Source: Cupriavidus basilensis OR16
Lineage (GTDB): Bacteria > Pseudomonadota > Gammaproteobacteria > Burkholderiales > Burkholderiaceae
DNA length: 64,000 nt
Assembly: GCF_000243095.1 (NCBI RefSeq)
Contig: NZ_AHJE01000086.1
Span: forward strand, 1 to 64,000
Reading direction: 5' to 3'
The position numbers and the translations under genes are program-made. The notes beneath the pieces are model-generated. The model was not told the DNA's origin. It worked only from the letters and a program-made list of their open reading frames with translations, and searched no databases. Below, piece by piece: positions 45,620 to 55,167 of this stretch (its first letter is position 1; each line of letters begins with the position of its first letter).

Positions 45620-45689
45620 ATTGGAACACCTGCATCGGCGACACATGTCGCACCACTAGATTTGACTTTATCTTTGGCCCGATATCCTC

Positions 45690-45950
45690 AACCTAGCAGT
45701 GCTGCACGACCTCAACGCCGACCGTGAGACACCCATCGTCATCCGCCAGGTCAAATACCTGAACAAAATCGTCGAGCAGGACCATTCGGCTACCAAGCGC
45801 GTCGTCCGACCGATGCTTGGCTTCAAAGCCTTTCGCTGCGCGCGCATCCTGTTGGCCGGCATTGAACTCATGCATATGATTGCCAAGGGCCAGATGAAGT
45901 GCCCCGATGGAAGCAATCCGTCCGCTGCAGAGCCGTTCTATTCCTTGGCC
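45690..45950 (+). pseudogene. IS6-family transposase, C-terminal fragment
   Basis: Frame IVIRQVKYLNKIVEQDHSATKRVVRPMLGFKAFRCARILLAGIELMHMIAKGQM is the end of IS6/IS26-type DDE transposases, with the catalytic Glu in VEQDH. It ends at about FYSLA. N-terminus absent here; an IS6-like N-terminal piece occurs separately at 60372-60469 on the opposite strand. Confidence 0.85.
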
Positions 45951-46063
45951 GGCGGTGGTCTTCCCGGCTGGGGCGTGCGCGCAACGATAGCATTCTTCAT
46001 CGTGCCACCCGATGGGCCACTATCTGCCAGAATTGGCGGCTTTATTCCCCTCCCTGGCGCCAT

Positions 46064-46360
46064 ATGCAGGCACAACACATTTCCTCAGCCACGCTGACGC
46101 AGCGCGAACGAGAAGTCCTGGCCCTGGTCGCATCCGGCATGAGTTGCCGCGCCGTTGCCGCCGAATTACAGATCAGCGTGCTGACCGCCCGCAAGCATCG
46201 CAGCAACTTGCTCGGCAAGACGGGCCTGCGCAATGCGGCGCAGCTTGCCGCCTACGCGGTGGCGCACGGCTTTCGTCGATCTCGCGCGGCCCATCGGAGC
46301 GGCAGGGATGGCCCATCCGGATCGCGTGCCACCGCTTGCGCTGACGCAGCGCGAGTGTGA
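46064..46360 (+). CDS. HTH-only LuxR-type protein
   Basis: 98 residues from ATG 46064: MQAQHISSATLTQREREVLALVASGMSCRAVAAELQISVLTARKHRSNLLGKTGLRNAAQLAAYAVAHGF, a complete GerE/LuxR HTH, with no receiver or ligand domain. The tail (RRSRAAHRSGRDG) is unrelated to HTH. Its end overlaps the next HTH gene by 53 bases in another frame. Confidence 0.75.
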   Translation: MQAQHISSATLTQREREVLALVASGMSCRAVAAELQISVLTARKHRSNLLGKTGLRNAAQLAAYAVAHGFRRSRAAHRSGRDGPSGSRATACADAARV

Positions 46361-46532
46361 CATCGCACAACGGGTAGCCGCGGGGCACACCAGCAAGCAG
46401 ATCGCCAGGGAGCTCGGTCTGAGCAACCTGACCGTACGCAAGCATCGGGAGAACCTGTACCGGAAACTCGGGGTTGGCAATGCGGCCGGCGTGGCGATTT
46501 ATTGCCTGCGTCATGGCCTGCTGGCGCCATGA
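46308..46532 (+). CDS. Second HTH-only LuxR-type protein
   Basis: 74 residues from ATG 46308 (MAHPDRVPPLALTQRECDIAQRVAAGHTSKQIARELGLSNLTVRKHRENLYRKLGVGNAAGVAIYCLRHG). It is a full LuxR HTH, paralogous to the one just upstream. Overlaps the upstream gene out of frame; possibly both derive from a single two-HTH protein split by a frameshift, or form a translationally coupled pair. Located before the NarX-like kinase gene. Confidence 0.7.
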   Translation: MAHPDRVPPLALTQRECDIAQRVAAGHTSKQIARELGLSNLTVRKHRENLYRKLGVGNAAGVAIYCLRHGLLAP

Positions 46533-46740
46533 GCGAATGCTTGAATCCGTGCTAACGGAGATACGGCATTGGCAGTATTGCAAGGTGCGTGCGCGCGGCG
46601 GGATGATGCTGCGCAGGCTTTGCTTTGTAGGCTGGAAAGCTAGAGCTGGCGCGGCATTCAGGGAACTCTAAGTCAATTGAATAATATTTAAAAGAGATTT
46701 TCGCGTGCACGGGCGTTAGTCGGTTTTATTAGGGGTGGGC

Positions 46741-47583
46741 ATGCTGCAAAACAAGAATGCCGGGTCGGTGCCCTGGGGCAGGGACGGGCTTGTCCCAGAG
46801 CGCAGGCCCGCATACCAGGCCAATCGTCCAGCGCGCGGGCGGCGGCGCCGCGAGCAACAACAGGCCATCCTCGATGCCAGCCTTCTGGCCCGGGAATGCG
46901 AGCGGCAGCGCATCGCCTGCTGCCTGCACGACGAGGTGGGCCAGGTGCTTGCCCTGGCGCTACTGCGGCTGGGCCAGTTCGAGCGGCTGGCGTGCCCGCC
47001 GCAGGCGCGTGCGCTGATCGACGAGACGCGTGAGCTGGTGGCGGACGCCGCCGGCAACATCCGCTCGGCGACGTTCGACCTCGGGCTTGGCCTGCTGGCG
47101 CAGGGGCCGCTCGACGACGCGCTGCGTAGCCTGGCGCATCGTGTACGGGCCGGATCGAGCGGCGCACCCTGCCTGCTGCTGGATCTGCGCGGCCCGCAGG
47201 TGCTGCTTGAGCAAGCCGCCACCGCAGTGTTGCTGCGCGTGGTGAACGAACTGCTTGCCAACGTCCGGAAGCACAGCGGTGCGGCCCAGGTGTGGGTGCG
47301 TACGGCCTGTGGCCGCGGTCATGTGACGGTCAGTGTGGAGGACAACGGCCGTGGCTTCGATGCCGGCGCCGTTTCCAGCCAGGGCGGCGCTGCTGGCGGC
47401 TTTGGCCTGCCCAGCAGCACGGCGCAGCTTCGCGCGCTGGGCGCGCGCCTCGAAGTGTGCTCCGCGCCGGGCAGCGGCACTCGCATGCGTATCGTGATGC
47501 CCATAGGCCACGGGCGGGGGGCTGGCGCCGATGCCGACGGCTCGCCGCATCGCGACGGGAGCGACGCCATGTGGCGAGGTTAG
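46741..47583 (+). CDS. Cytoplasmic sensor histidine kinase, NarX/LiaS (HisKA_3) family
   Basis: 280 residues from ATG 46741 with AGGGGTG upstream. No membrane segment is seen. The dimerisation domain with phospho-His lies in ECERQRIACCLHDEVGQVLALALL, followed by HATPase motifs: N-box NELLANVRKHSG, G1 VEDNGRGF, G2 GGFGLPS. The sensor region is only the first about 45 Arg/Gln-rich residues, so the signal is probably internal or a partner protein. The AT-rich stretch 46672-46695 may hold the promoter. The stop is 3 bases before the response regulator. Confidence 0.9.
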   Translation: MLQNKNAGSVPWGRDGLVPERRPAYQANRPARGRRRREQQQAILDASLLARECERQRIACCLHDEVGQVLALALLRLGQFERLACPPQARALIDETRELVADAAGNIRSATFDLGLGLLAQGPLDDALRSLAHRVRAGSSGAPCLLLDLRGPQVLLEQAATAVLLRVVNELLANVRKHSGAAQVWVRTACGRGHVTVSVEDNGRGFDAGAVSSQGGAAGGFGLPSSTAQLRALGARLEVCSAPGSGTRMRIVMPIGHGRGAGADADGSPHRDGSDAMWRG

Positions 47584-47585
47584 AG

Positions 47586-48230
47586 ATGCCGACCACGCGC
47601 GTTTTGCTGGCGGATGATCACACGCTCTTCCGGGAGGGGATAGCCGCCTTGCTTGAGCGGGAAGCCGACATCACCGTCATCGGGCAAGCCGGCGATGGCA
47701 TTGAAGCTTTGCGAATGGCTCAGGCCTTGCTCCCCGACGTGATCACACTCGATCTCGGCATGCCAGTACTCAACGGCGTCGACGCGCTCTGCCGCATCGT
47801 GCCGGCCGTGCCCTCGGCGCGCGTCCTGTGCCTCTCGGCGCATGGCGAGCAGCGCATGATCGCCTCTGCGCTGGATGCCGGCGCGCTCGGCTATCTGCTC
47901 AAGGACTGCGCCTACGACGAGCTCGGCAAGGCCATCCGCACGGTGGCGGGCGGACGCTCATATCTCAGTCCGGAAGTGGCCACCGCCATGGTCGCCAGCC
48001 TGCGCTCGGCGCGGCACCACGGCGTGGCGGCGCCGAGCGCGCAACTGAGCGCGCGCGAGAGGCAGATCCTGCAGTTGCTGGTGGAGGGGCACTCCACCCG
48101 GGAGATCGCCGAACGGCTGCACATCAGCGCCAAGACGGTAGGTACCCATCGGGAGCACATCATGGCCAAGCTCCAGGTCAAGGGCATTGCCCAGTTGACG
48201 CGCTACGCCATTCGCGAAGGCCTGTTCTAG
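47586..48230 (+). CDS. NarL-family response regulator
   Basis: 214 residues from MPTTRVLLADDHTLFREGIAALLE. Receiver with acidic pocket ADDH, phospho-Asp in VITLDLGMPVLNG and Lys in LLKDC; C-terminal LuxR HTH LSARERQILQLLVEGHSTREIAERLHISAKTVGTHREHIMAKLQVKG. Starts 3 bases after the kinase stop, forming a two-component operon. The closest unexplained downstream genes (from 48492) are natural targets. Confidence 0.93.
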   Translation: MPTTRVLLADDHTLFREGIAALLEREADITVIGQAGDGIEALRMAQALLPDVITLDLGMPVLNGVDALCRIVPAVPSARVLCLSAHGEQRMIASALDAGALGYLLKDCAYDELGKAIRTVAGGRSYLSPEVATAMVASLRSARHHGVAAPSAQLSARERQILQLLVEGHSTREIAERLHISAKTVGTHREHIMAKLQVKGIAQLTRYAIREGLF

Positions 48231-48491
48231 GCGTTGCGCCGCCGACGGCGGCATGCGTCGCCCCCGCGCGAGCCGCGCCTGTGCCTCCGCCGGTTCGGGC
48301 TGCTGACGAGCGAATCAGTTTTCCTGAAGGTGCAAATCAGTCCGCGACACGGTTCGCCGGCGCCCGCGATGGGCGACCATGCATTCCAGACGAGCGGTGC
48401 ATGCGCGATGGCAACAAGGCACGGCGCGTCGGCGGACGACGGGGTTGATGCCGGCGCCGTCCTTTCTCGACAAACGATCTGGAGCTGAAAA

Positions 48492-49853
48492 ATGGCAAAC
48501 GTCGATACGGTGGGTCTGTGGAAACAGTGGATGGGCGCCCTGCAGGCGACCGCCTTCCCCAATGGCATGTCCGCCCAGCAGCAGTTCAGCGCTGGCTCTA
48601 CCACCCTGAACGTGGACCTTGGCAACGCCGACCCCGGCATCATCAACGCCTACGTGTATGGCATTGGCGACGTCGTGCCTGCCAACAGCCCGGCATACGC
48701 ACCCGCGGGCGGGCTGCTGGCGACGTACGCAACCTTCCTCGATTGGGTGGACCTTGGCGCCATGGTCAACCCGAACCTCGCCAGCCAGGTCAACCAGGCC
48801 GCTGCCGCGCTCAATACCGCCCAGACGGCATTCAACAACGTCCAGGTGGCGGCCTACACGGCTTATGGTGCCTACAAGAACGTCAATCCCACGCCGCCTG
48901 CGTTCCAGACCTGGGTGCAGCAGAGCTATCCGTCATACCTGAGCGCCAACAATGCACTGATCGGCGCTGCCAGCGCCTATGACGAAATCATGATCCAGGC
49001 CTATGGGGCCGGCTATAGCGTCGTGCAGCAGGCCCGCGCGAAGGTGGGCATCAACGGCGCGCAGAGCATGTCGCTGCAGAACCCGTACAACATGCCGGTC
49101 AAGATAGGCAGCGTCGCGCCCGCGGGCAGCCAGCCGGTGGTGATCGGCGGCACCAATCCGGTGCCGGCGAACAACCTAATCTCGGCCTTTGCGCCGTCCT
49201 ACGCCCTGCAGGCGTTCAGCGCCAAGTATGCCGAGTGGCAGCAGGCCAGCGTCGCCGGCAAGAATAACGCCGGCGCGTCGATCTCGGTGACCTCCGCTTC
49301 GAAGACCTATGACTTCGACGAGTTTGGCTGGAGCACCTCGGTGGACGCCAGCCTGTTCGGCGACTTCTTCTCCTTCTTCGGCAGCGGTTCGGCCAGCGGC
49401 CAGAAGACCAGCGTCAATACCACCAGCACGGACTTCAGCCTGACCGTGGACTTTACCGGCTTCGGCACCTTTCCGGTCAGCCCTGGGCTGTGGTGGGACA
49501 ACGGCGCGCTGGTGTCGACCTACCATCAGCGGCTCAAGCCTGGCGCGCCGGCTTTCTTCGGCGACAGCGGAGCGCTGGCGCGGATCCCGACGCAGATCGT
49601 GGTGGGGTTCCAGCCGACGGTGACGCTGAAGATGGCGGCCAGCGACTACAGCAACGTCAAGAACAGCTGGCAGGCGCAGGCGACCGCGTCGATCGGCATC
49701 GGGCCCTTCCGCCTCGGCTCGGCCACGGTGTCGACCTACGGCATCAAGCAGGACATCAAGTGGGACGACGCATCGGCCACGGTCACCATCGGCCCGGTCA
49801 GCAGCACCCTGCCGATCCTGCTTGGGGTCGTAAGCCAGAAGCTGGGCGCCTGA
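48492..49853 (+). CDS. Unrecognised 453-residue protein, family with the gene at 49954
   Basis: Starts MANVDTVGLWKQWMGALQATAFP after GGAGCTGAAAA. No signal peptide, membrane helix, or known enzyme motif is seen. The sequence is Ala/Ser/Thr/Gly-rich with many predicted beta strands, and Trp/Phe-rich blocks (FGDFFSFFGSGSASG, VDFTGFGTFPVSPGLWWDNGALV, ARIPTQIVVGFQPTVTLKM) and a C-terminal PILLGVVSQKLGA. The alternating Ser/Thr-rich segment SISVTSASKTYDFDEFGWSTSVDASLF resembles pore-forming or amphipathic beta-hairpins, only by impression. Parts are conserved in the next gene (see there), so a new family. First gene of a four-gene set. Confidence 0.65.
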   Translation: MANVDTVGLWKQWMGALQATAFPNGMSAQQQFSAGSTTLNVDLGNADPGIINAYVYGIGDVVPANSPAYAPAGGLLATYATFLDWVDLGAMVNPNLASQVNQAAAALNTAQTAFNNVQVAAYTAYGAYKNVNPTPPAFQTWVQQSYPSYLSANNALIGAASAYDEIMIQAYGAGYSVVQQARAKVGINGAQSMSLQNPYNMPVKIGSVAPAGSQPVVIGGTNPVPANNLISAFAPSYALQAFSAKYAEWQQASVAGKNNAGASISVTSASKTYDFDEFGWSTSVDASLFGDFFSFFGSGSASGQKTSVNTTSTDFSLTVDFTGFGTFPVSPGLWWDNGALVSTYHQRLKPGAPAFFGDSGALARIPTQIVVGFQPTVTLKMAASDYSNVKNSWQAQATASIGIGPFRLGSATVSTYGIKQDIKWDDASATVTIGPVSSTLPILLGVVSQKLGA

Positions 49854-49953
49854 CGCCACTCGCAGTGGCAGTCCCTCGCTCGCTCATGCGAGGGGCTGCA
49901 CCGCGTTCCTGCCCATCCAGCCCAACCTGTCCATCCTGCCGGGAGGTCTCGCC

Positions 49954-51175
49954 GTGCTATCCGACCGCGCGCTCTGGCGCTTGTATGCCGCGGCGATTGC
50001 CAGCCATGTGGGCGTGGCTGGCAGCGACGTGTTCTCGGTCGCCGGGGTTGCCACCTTCAGCGGCCTGGGCAGCGCGGATGCACAGGTGGGCAATTGGTGC
50101 ACCTACCAGCTTGGCGACGGTATTCCCGCTGCCGCCGGTGCGTACGCGCCGCGCAGTCGCCGCGGCGCAGCCCGGCTTGTTGCAGGCGGCTGCCGGGGCG
50201 AGCGGCCTGCAATCCGACCTGGCGCGCTACCGGCAGGCCGTGCTGGCATGGCGGCCCGGACCTGCCACGCCTACGGGCGTCAACTTCGCGGCCAATGTCG
50301 CAACCGACGCGATGGCGGGTGGCGCGACCGCGGCTGCGCTGGACGCACATCAGGCGCTGCTAGTCTGGCTGGGCGGACGCATGCCGGCGCTCACGGCGGC
50401 CTTGAATCGCTGCCTGCAGGCAGCGCAACAGGAGGCGTCGGACCTGAACATGGCAGCCAGCCTCTATGCGGCGGGAACCGTATTCCGTTGCCCGCAATAC
50501 GCGATCGACGGCTGGCTTACGGGGCTGGCCGCATGGCGCGCGTCGCCGGCCGGCGGCGCCACGGCCTGGTCCGTGTCCGTGCCGCTGCAAGGGCTGGCTC
50601 CGCCAGCCGGGGCCGCACCCGCCGCCTTGCCGGGCGCGGGGCCGCCGGATCCGACGGATGCAGGCAACTGGCCTTCTTTCCTGGACCTGCACGCGTCCGG
50701 GGGCACGGTAGCGGCGGACGCACTCAACGCCGCTTCGCCATCGACGACGGTCGACGGCGCGGCGGATGGCCTGCTCGACGAGGTCAATGGGTTGACATTG
50801 TCGCTGGGTGGAATCGGCGTCTTCGCGCTGTCCCCGGGCAACTGGTTCGACGCCGGCCTGCTGGGTGGCGGCCAGGCCGCGCTGCCTGCCGGCGCGCCCG
50901 ATTTCTTTAGCGCTGCCGGTGCGCTTGCCTTGCTGCCAACGGGTGCGGTCATCGGCTACCAGCCGCGCGTTACTCTGCGTGCCGGCAGCCCGCAGCAGGC
51001 TCAGGCGCTCGCCACCGCGCTGACGCGGGTCGGTCCGTTTGCCATACAGGGCGTGGTCCAGGATGTGCCCGGCGTCATGGCATGCCGGGGTTGCAACGGC
51101 ACCGAAGTCTCATTCGATGCCAGCGGCTCGGATGTCCCGGTCTTGCTGGGCGTAATCAGCAAGCCGGTTTCGTAG
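49954..51175 (+). pseudogene. Paralogue of the 48492 gene, frameshifted near 50145
   Basis: Starts at GTG 49954 with GGGAGG upstream (MLSDRALWRLYAAAIASHVGVAGSDVFSVAGVATFSG to GDGIPAAAGAYAP), and after about 50145 continues in another frame (VAAAQPGLLQAAAGASGLQSDL to PVLLGVISKPVS). Shared features with the previous gene: YAP then a helical region, FALSPGNWFDAGLLG, ALLPTGAVIGYQPRVTLR, PVLLGVISK. By alignment with the paralogue about 15 residues and the frame were lost near the junction. It has CRGC near its end, absent from the paralogue. Confidence 0.7.
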
Positions 51176-51235
51176 CGCTAGCGGGGACACGCCCGCCAGC
51201 GCATCCATTGCAGTAGCGTTTCAAGGAGAGCAACC

Positions 51236-51499
51236 ATGATGGACGACTGGAAAGTCAGCGCGTATCGCGACCCCACGAACGGCCTTGGCGTCTGGGTGTA
51301 CTACGAGAATCCGGCCTTTCCGGATATCCACATGAGTCGTTGCGTCGACGATGCCACGCGCGACCATATGGCGACGAACGATCGCACCGCGTATTACTTC
51401 GGCAATAACCGGCCGCCCACTTTCAACAACGCCACAGTGCCGGAACATACCCGCATCGCGCTGCAGGCCGCCTGGCGCGACTATTACACAGTGATGTGA
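51236..51499 (+). CDS. Small protein of the four-gene cassette, unknown function
   Basis: 87 residues from MMDDWKVSAYRDPTNGLGVWVYYENPAFPDIHMSRC; AAGGAG lies 7 bases before the ATG. Soluble, Tyr/Trp-rich, no signal peptide. Pairs with the gene after it in the cassette. No family recognised. Confidence 0.65.
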   Translation: MMDDWKVSAYRDPTNGLGVWVYYENPAFPDIHMSRCVDDATRDHMATNDRTAYYFGNNRPPTFNNATVPEHTRIALQAAWRDYYTVM

Positions 51500-51540
51500 G
51501 GTCTGCCATTCCACGCGTTGCATCCTTCAAGGAGCCAGCC

Positions 51541-51756
51541 ATGGCCAAGTATTGCCAGGAAAAATTCACCGAAGCCACCACCGGAACAGAGGTCAAAGTC
51601 TGCTGGCGGCAAGACAAGCATGTTCACGATGCCACTCTCATCACAACGATCGAGCTCTGGCTCCAGGCCCAGCGGGGAGGGCAATGGGGGGTACGCACCG
51701 GCAGCTACGAGTCCAACCTGTCGTCCTGCGCGGTGAACGCAGTCAGTTTTGACTAG
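51541..51756 (+). CDS. Second small protein of the cassette, unknown function
   Basis: 71 residues from MAKYCQEKFTEATTGTEVKVCWRQDKHVHDATLITTIELWLQAQRGGQWGV; AAGGAG lies 6 bases upstream. No signal peptide or membrane segment. It ends just before a GC hairpin. No family recognised. Confidence 0.65.
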   Translation: MAKYCQEKFTEATTGTEVKVCWRQDKHVHDATLITTIELWLQAQRGGQWGVRTGSYESNLSSCAVNAVSFD

Positions 51757-51768
51757 TGCGCGAATCAG

Positions 51769-51790
51769 GGCGGGGGCCGGTACCCCCGCC
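51769..51790 (+). terminator. GC hairpin after the four-gene cassette
   Basis: GGCGGGGG, loop CCGGTA, CCCCCGCC: an 8-bp stem 12 bases past the last stop. No T-tract, but position fits a transcription end. Confidence 0.5.
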
Positions 51791-52042
51791 GATAGGGCTC
51801 ACGCGACGGCATCAGTTTCGTCGCCTCGCCATGCGCAGAGCCGCGCCATGAAAACCTGCGAAAGGCGGCCATCTCCAAGAATGTTGGCTCAGCGTCCTCT
51901 GTACTTGGGGGTGTGTCGCCAAAAGCACGAGGCCGCAAGTTAGGACTCGTGCCAGTGGGTAACTTCTCTGTAGTGCACCGTTTTCAACACGAACTGTATT
52001 TCCCTGAGAAAATCCCCCCAATGGGAACGCGACGTTGACACA
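51791..52042. other. Gap before the SNF2 gene
   Basis: No gene seen. AT-richer parts near 51960-52020 probably carry the promoter of the rightward helicase gene. Confidence 0.35.
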
Positions 52043-55022
52043 GTGACAAGACAAGCTTTCGGCAAAACGTGGTGGGGCGAGCAGTGGCTCAATGCTCTGA
52101 CCCACATCGACTATGACAACCGCTTGCCGCGCGGAAGAACCTACGCCAACAAGGGCGCGGTCAAGGATCTGGTCGTCAGGGATGGAACCATTCACGCCCT
52201 GGTACAAGGCTCCCGGCGGCGCCCCTACGAGGTGACGATCGCCGTGCCGCCACTTTCCACGAAGGATTCGACACGGCTTCTGGATGACATCGCGACCGAT
52301 CCTGCCTTGATCGCCAGGATGCTCAATCGGGAACTGGATCCGACGGTTCTGGATCGAGCCCGCAAACTTGGTATTTCTGTCTTTCCCGAGCGCTGGAAGG
52401 ATCTAGACATGCATTGCTCCTGCCCGGATTGGGCCGTGCCTTGCAAACACCTGGCGGCTGCGATTTACCTGCTGAGCCGCGAGATCGATGGCAATCTGTT
52501 TTTGGTGTTTGCACTGCGTGGCGTCGATCTGGCGCAAGCCTTGAAGTCGCGCGATATCCATCTGGAACCGGGAGCCGGGGCTGTCCTGCCAACCTTGGCC
52601 GAACTGCTGCCGACGGCGGCAGACATGGCGGTCGATGCGGGAGATCTTGCCGCGCTTGATCAGATTGATCTGTCCGCGATTCCGGATGTGAGCGCTCCGC
52701 TCCTGCACGTGCTGCCTGCGCACCCCACATTTTTCACTAACGGAGACTTTCGCGAGACCATGCAGCGTGTCCTGCTACGGGTGGGCAAGGCGGCGCGACT
52801 AGCCATGGACATCGGCGCTGTCAACGCTGGGGGCCTCACGCTTGCGGCGGACGACCTGCCGACGATTGCGCTGGACCCGCAATTTCACGCGTCCGTGGCC
52901 GGTACGAAAGACATCACCACCGTCGATGCCTTGGAAACAGCACTGGCTCGGATCGAAGCCAGCAACCTGCCAGACCTGCAGCCTGGCGTGGCGGCCTTGT
53001 TCCACGTGCGACTGATCGCGCTGCAATTGCTCGCACAATTGCTGGCGGTATCCATACCTGGCTGTCCCGATTCCATCTGGCGCACCGCGAATACGCACCG
53101 GTGCTGTGCCTCGAGGAAGCAAAGGCTGGGAGTTTCGGGCTGTCACTTGCGGTCGAGGATCGTTCGGCAGCACCGAACAAGCCAGTACCACTTGCCTCGA
53201 TTCTCACCGACCAGGGCTGGTCGAAGGCGCGTTTTGGCATTCTGCAGACGATCGCGCTCCTGGCCGAGGGCTTCCCACCGATCAATACCTACATCCGTGC
53301 CGGCGCAAAGACACCTATCCAGATTGCCGCGGATGCGCTGCCGGGCTTGCTGTTCGACACCTTGCCCGTGGTCCGCTTGCTGGGGATTCGCGCGCTGTTG
53401 CCGAAAGCGCTCGAGCGGTTGCTACGTCCCCGCTTGTCCATGCAGATCAAGGGCAGCGTGGCCGTTGGTGACCATCTGCTGACCCGCGCCGAATTCGAGC
53501 GATTGGTCAAGGACGCCACGGGCGTCATACGTTTCAAGGGAATGTACGTCTATCTGGATCCGCACGAGGTCGAGCGCCTGCGCGCGCAGATGGCCAATCC
53601 ATCTACGCCTGCCGGCGCTGAGTTGCTGCGTGTCGCGCTAGCGGGGGAATTCGCCGGGACGGCTGTCGGTCTGGATGGCAAGGCCAGGAAAATCATCCAG
53701 GACCTGCTGCAAGCGGGCACGGTGCCTCTGCCGCGCGGTATTGACGCTACCCTGCGCCCATACCAGCAGCGGGGCTATGCCTGGCTTTATCGGAATGCGC
53801 GAGTTGGCCTTGGCAGCGTGATTGCGGACGACATGGGTCTGGGCAAGACACTGCAGGTCATTACGACCCTGCAAAAGCTCAAGGAAGATGGCGCACTTGA
53901 CGACGCCAAGGCCCTGGTCATCATGCCAACCAGCTTGTTGACCACTGCCCTGCGTACCTTGGCATGGCGCGTCGTGGTGGTAGATGAGGCTCAGAATATC
54001 AAGAACCCGGCTGCCGCCCAAACCAAGGCCGTGAAGGCGGTCCCCGCCGCTAGCGTGATTGCCATGAGCGGCACGCCGGTGGAGAACCGCCTGTCCGAGT
54101 ACTGGAGCATCCTGGATTTCGCTAACCGAGGTTATCTGGGAAGCCTCAGCCAATTCGTGAGGGAGTATGCGACGCCGATTCAAATCCAGCGCGATCAGCA
54201 CGTCGTCCAGCGCTTCAAGCGGGTGACGGCTCCCTTCCTGTTGCGACGCCTGAAATCCGACAAGGCCATCATCAGCGACCTGCCAGACAAGAGCGAGCAG
54301 GATCAGTTCTGCACGCTGACCAAGGTGCAGACGGCTCTGTATGAATCGGTGGTGCAGGAAGGGTTGCGAACCGTCGCGGGGGAATCCGACACCTTCAAGC
54401 GCCAAGGCCTGGTGCTGCAGATGATGCTGGCATTGAAGCAGATCTGCAATCATCCCGCGCTATATCTGAAGGAGGGCAGATCGATGCAGCGGCGTCTGGC
54501 AAGGCCGAGCGATTCTTTGAGCTCATTGAAGATATCCATGCCAGCCATGAGAAGGTGCTGGTATTCACCCAGTTCCGCGAGATGGGCGACTTGCTATGCC
54601 GTTGGGTACAACAGCGCTATGGCCGAGATCCGCTATTTCTCCACGGCGGTGTCCCGCGAGCCAGGCGGGATGCGATGGTCGAGCGGTTCCAGAGCGACCG
54701 GACCGACCGGGTGTTTATCCTGTCGATCAAGGCCGGCGGGACCGGGCTGAACCTGACCGCGGCCTCCAATGTCATCCATTACGACCTCTGGTGGAATCCT
54801 GCCGTCGAAGCGCAGGCCACGGACCGGGCCTATCGCATTGGCCAGCAGCGCAACGTTCAGGTCCACCGCTTCATCACGCGCGCGACGTTTGAAGAACGTA
54901 TCAACGACATGCTTCGCGCCAAGCGGGAGCTGGCCGACCTGGTGATCGGTACTGGCGAACAGTGGATCGGCAATCTCAGTGGGGACGACCTCAAGACACT
55001 GTTCAGCTTGGCGGAACCTTGA
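52043..55022 (+). pseudogene. SWIM/SNF2-family DNA helicase, broken into three frames
   Basis: GTG 52043 begins MTRQAFGKTWWGEQW. The N-terminal part has the SWIM zinc finger CSCPDWAVPCKHLAAAIY. At about 53055 the frame shifts to WLSRFHLAHREYAPVLCLEEA; SNF2 ATPase motifs follow (Walker A DDMGLGKT, DEAQ box). Between PTSLLTT and LAWRVVVVDEAQ about 45 residues usual in this family are missing (about 53955). Around 54475 another shift leads to FTQFREMGDLLCRWVQ and RAYRIGQQRNVQVHRF. Expected size about 1000 residues. Normally a chromatin/nucleic-acid remodelling-type ATPase of unknown role in bacteria. Confidence 0.88.
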
Positions 55023-55167
55023 ACGCGCATCGCTTGCGTGCTTGTCGGGGTCATCGCAAAAGCCTTTGAATGGCATGGCCTTTTCGATGCAATCCGCCAG
55101 AATTCGCACAAAAAAGTACGATGACCCCGGGCAGCAGGGGTCAGGAGTACGGGCCGGGCCATGCCTT

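Noticed and set aside
47292..47585. N-terminal extension of the NarL regulator
   Set aside because: The frame is open through the kinase gene, but the receiver domain starts properly at ATG 47586, just after the kinase stop.
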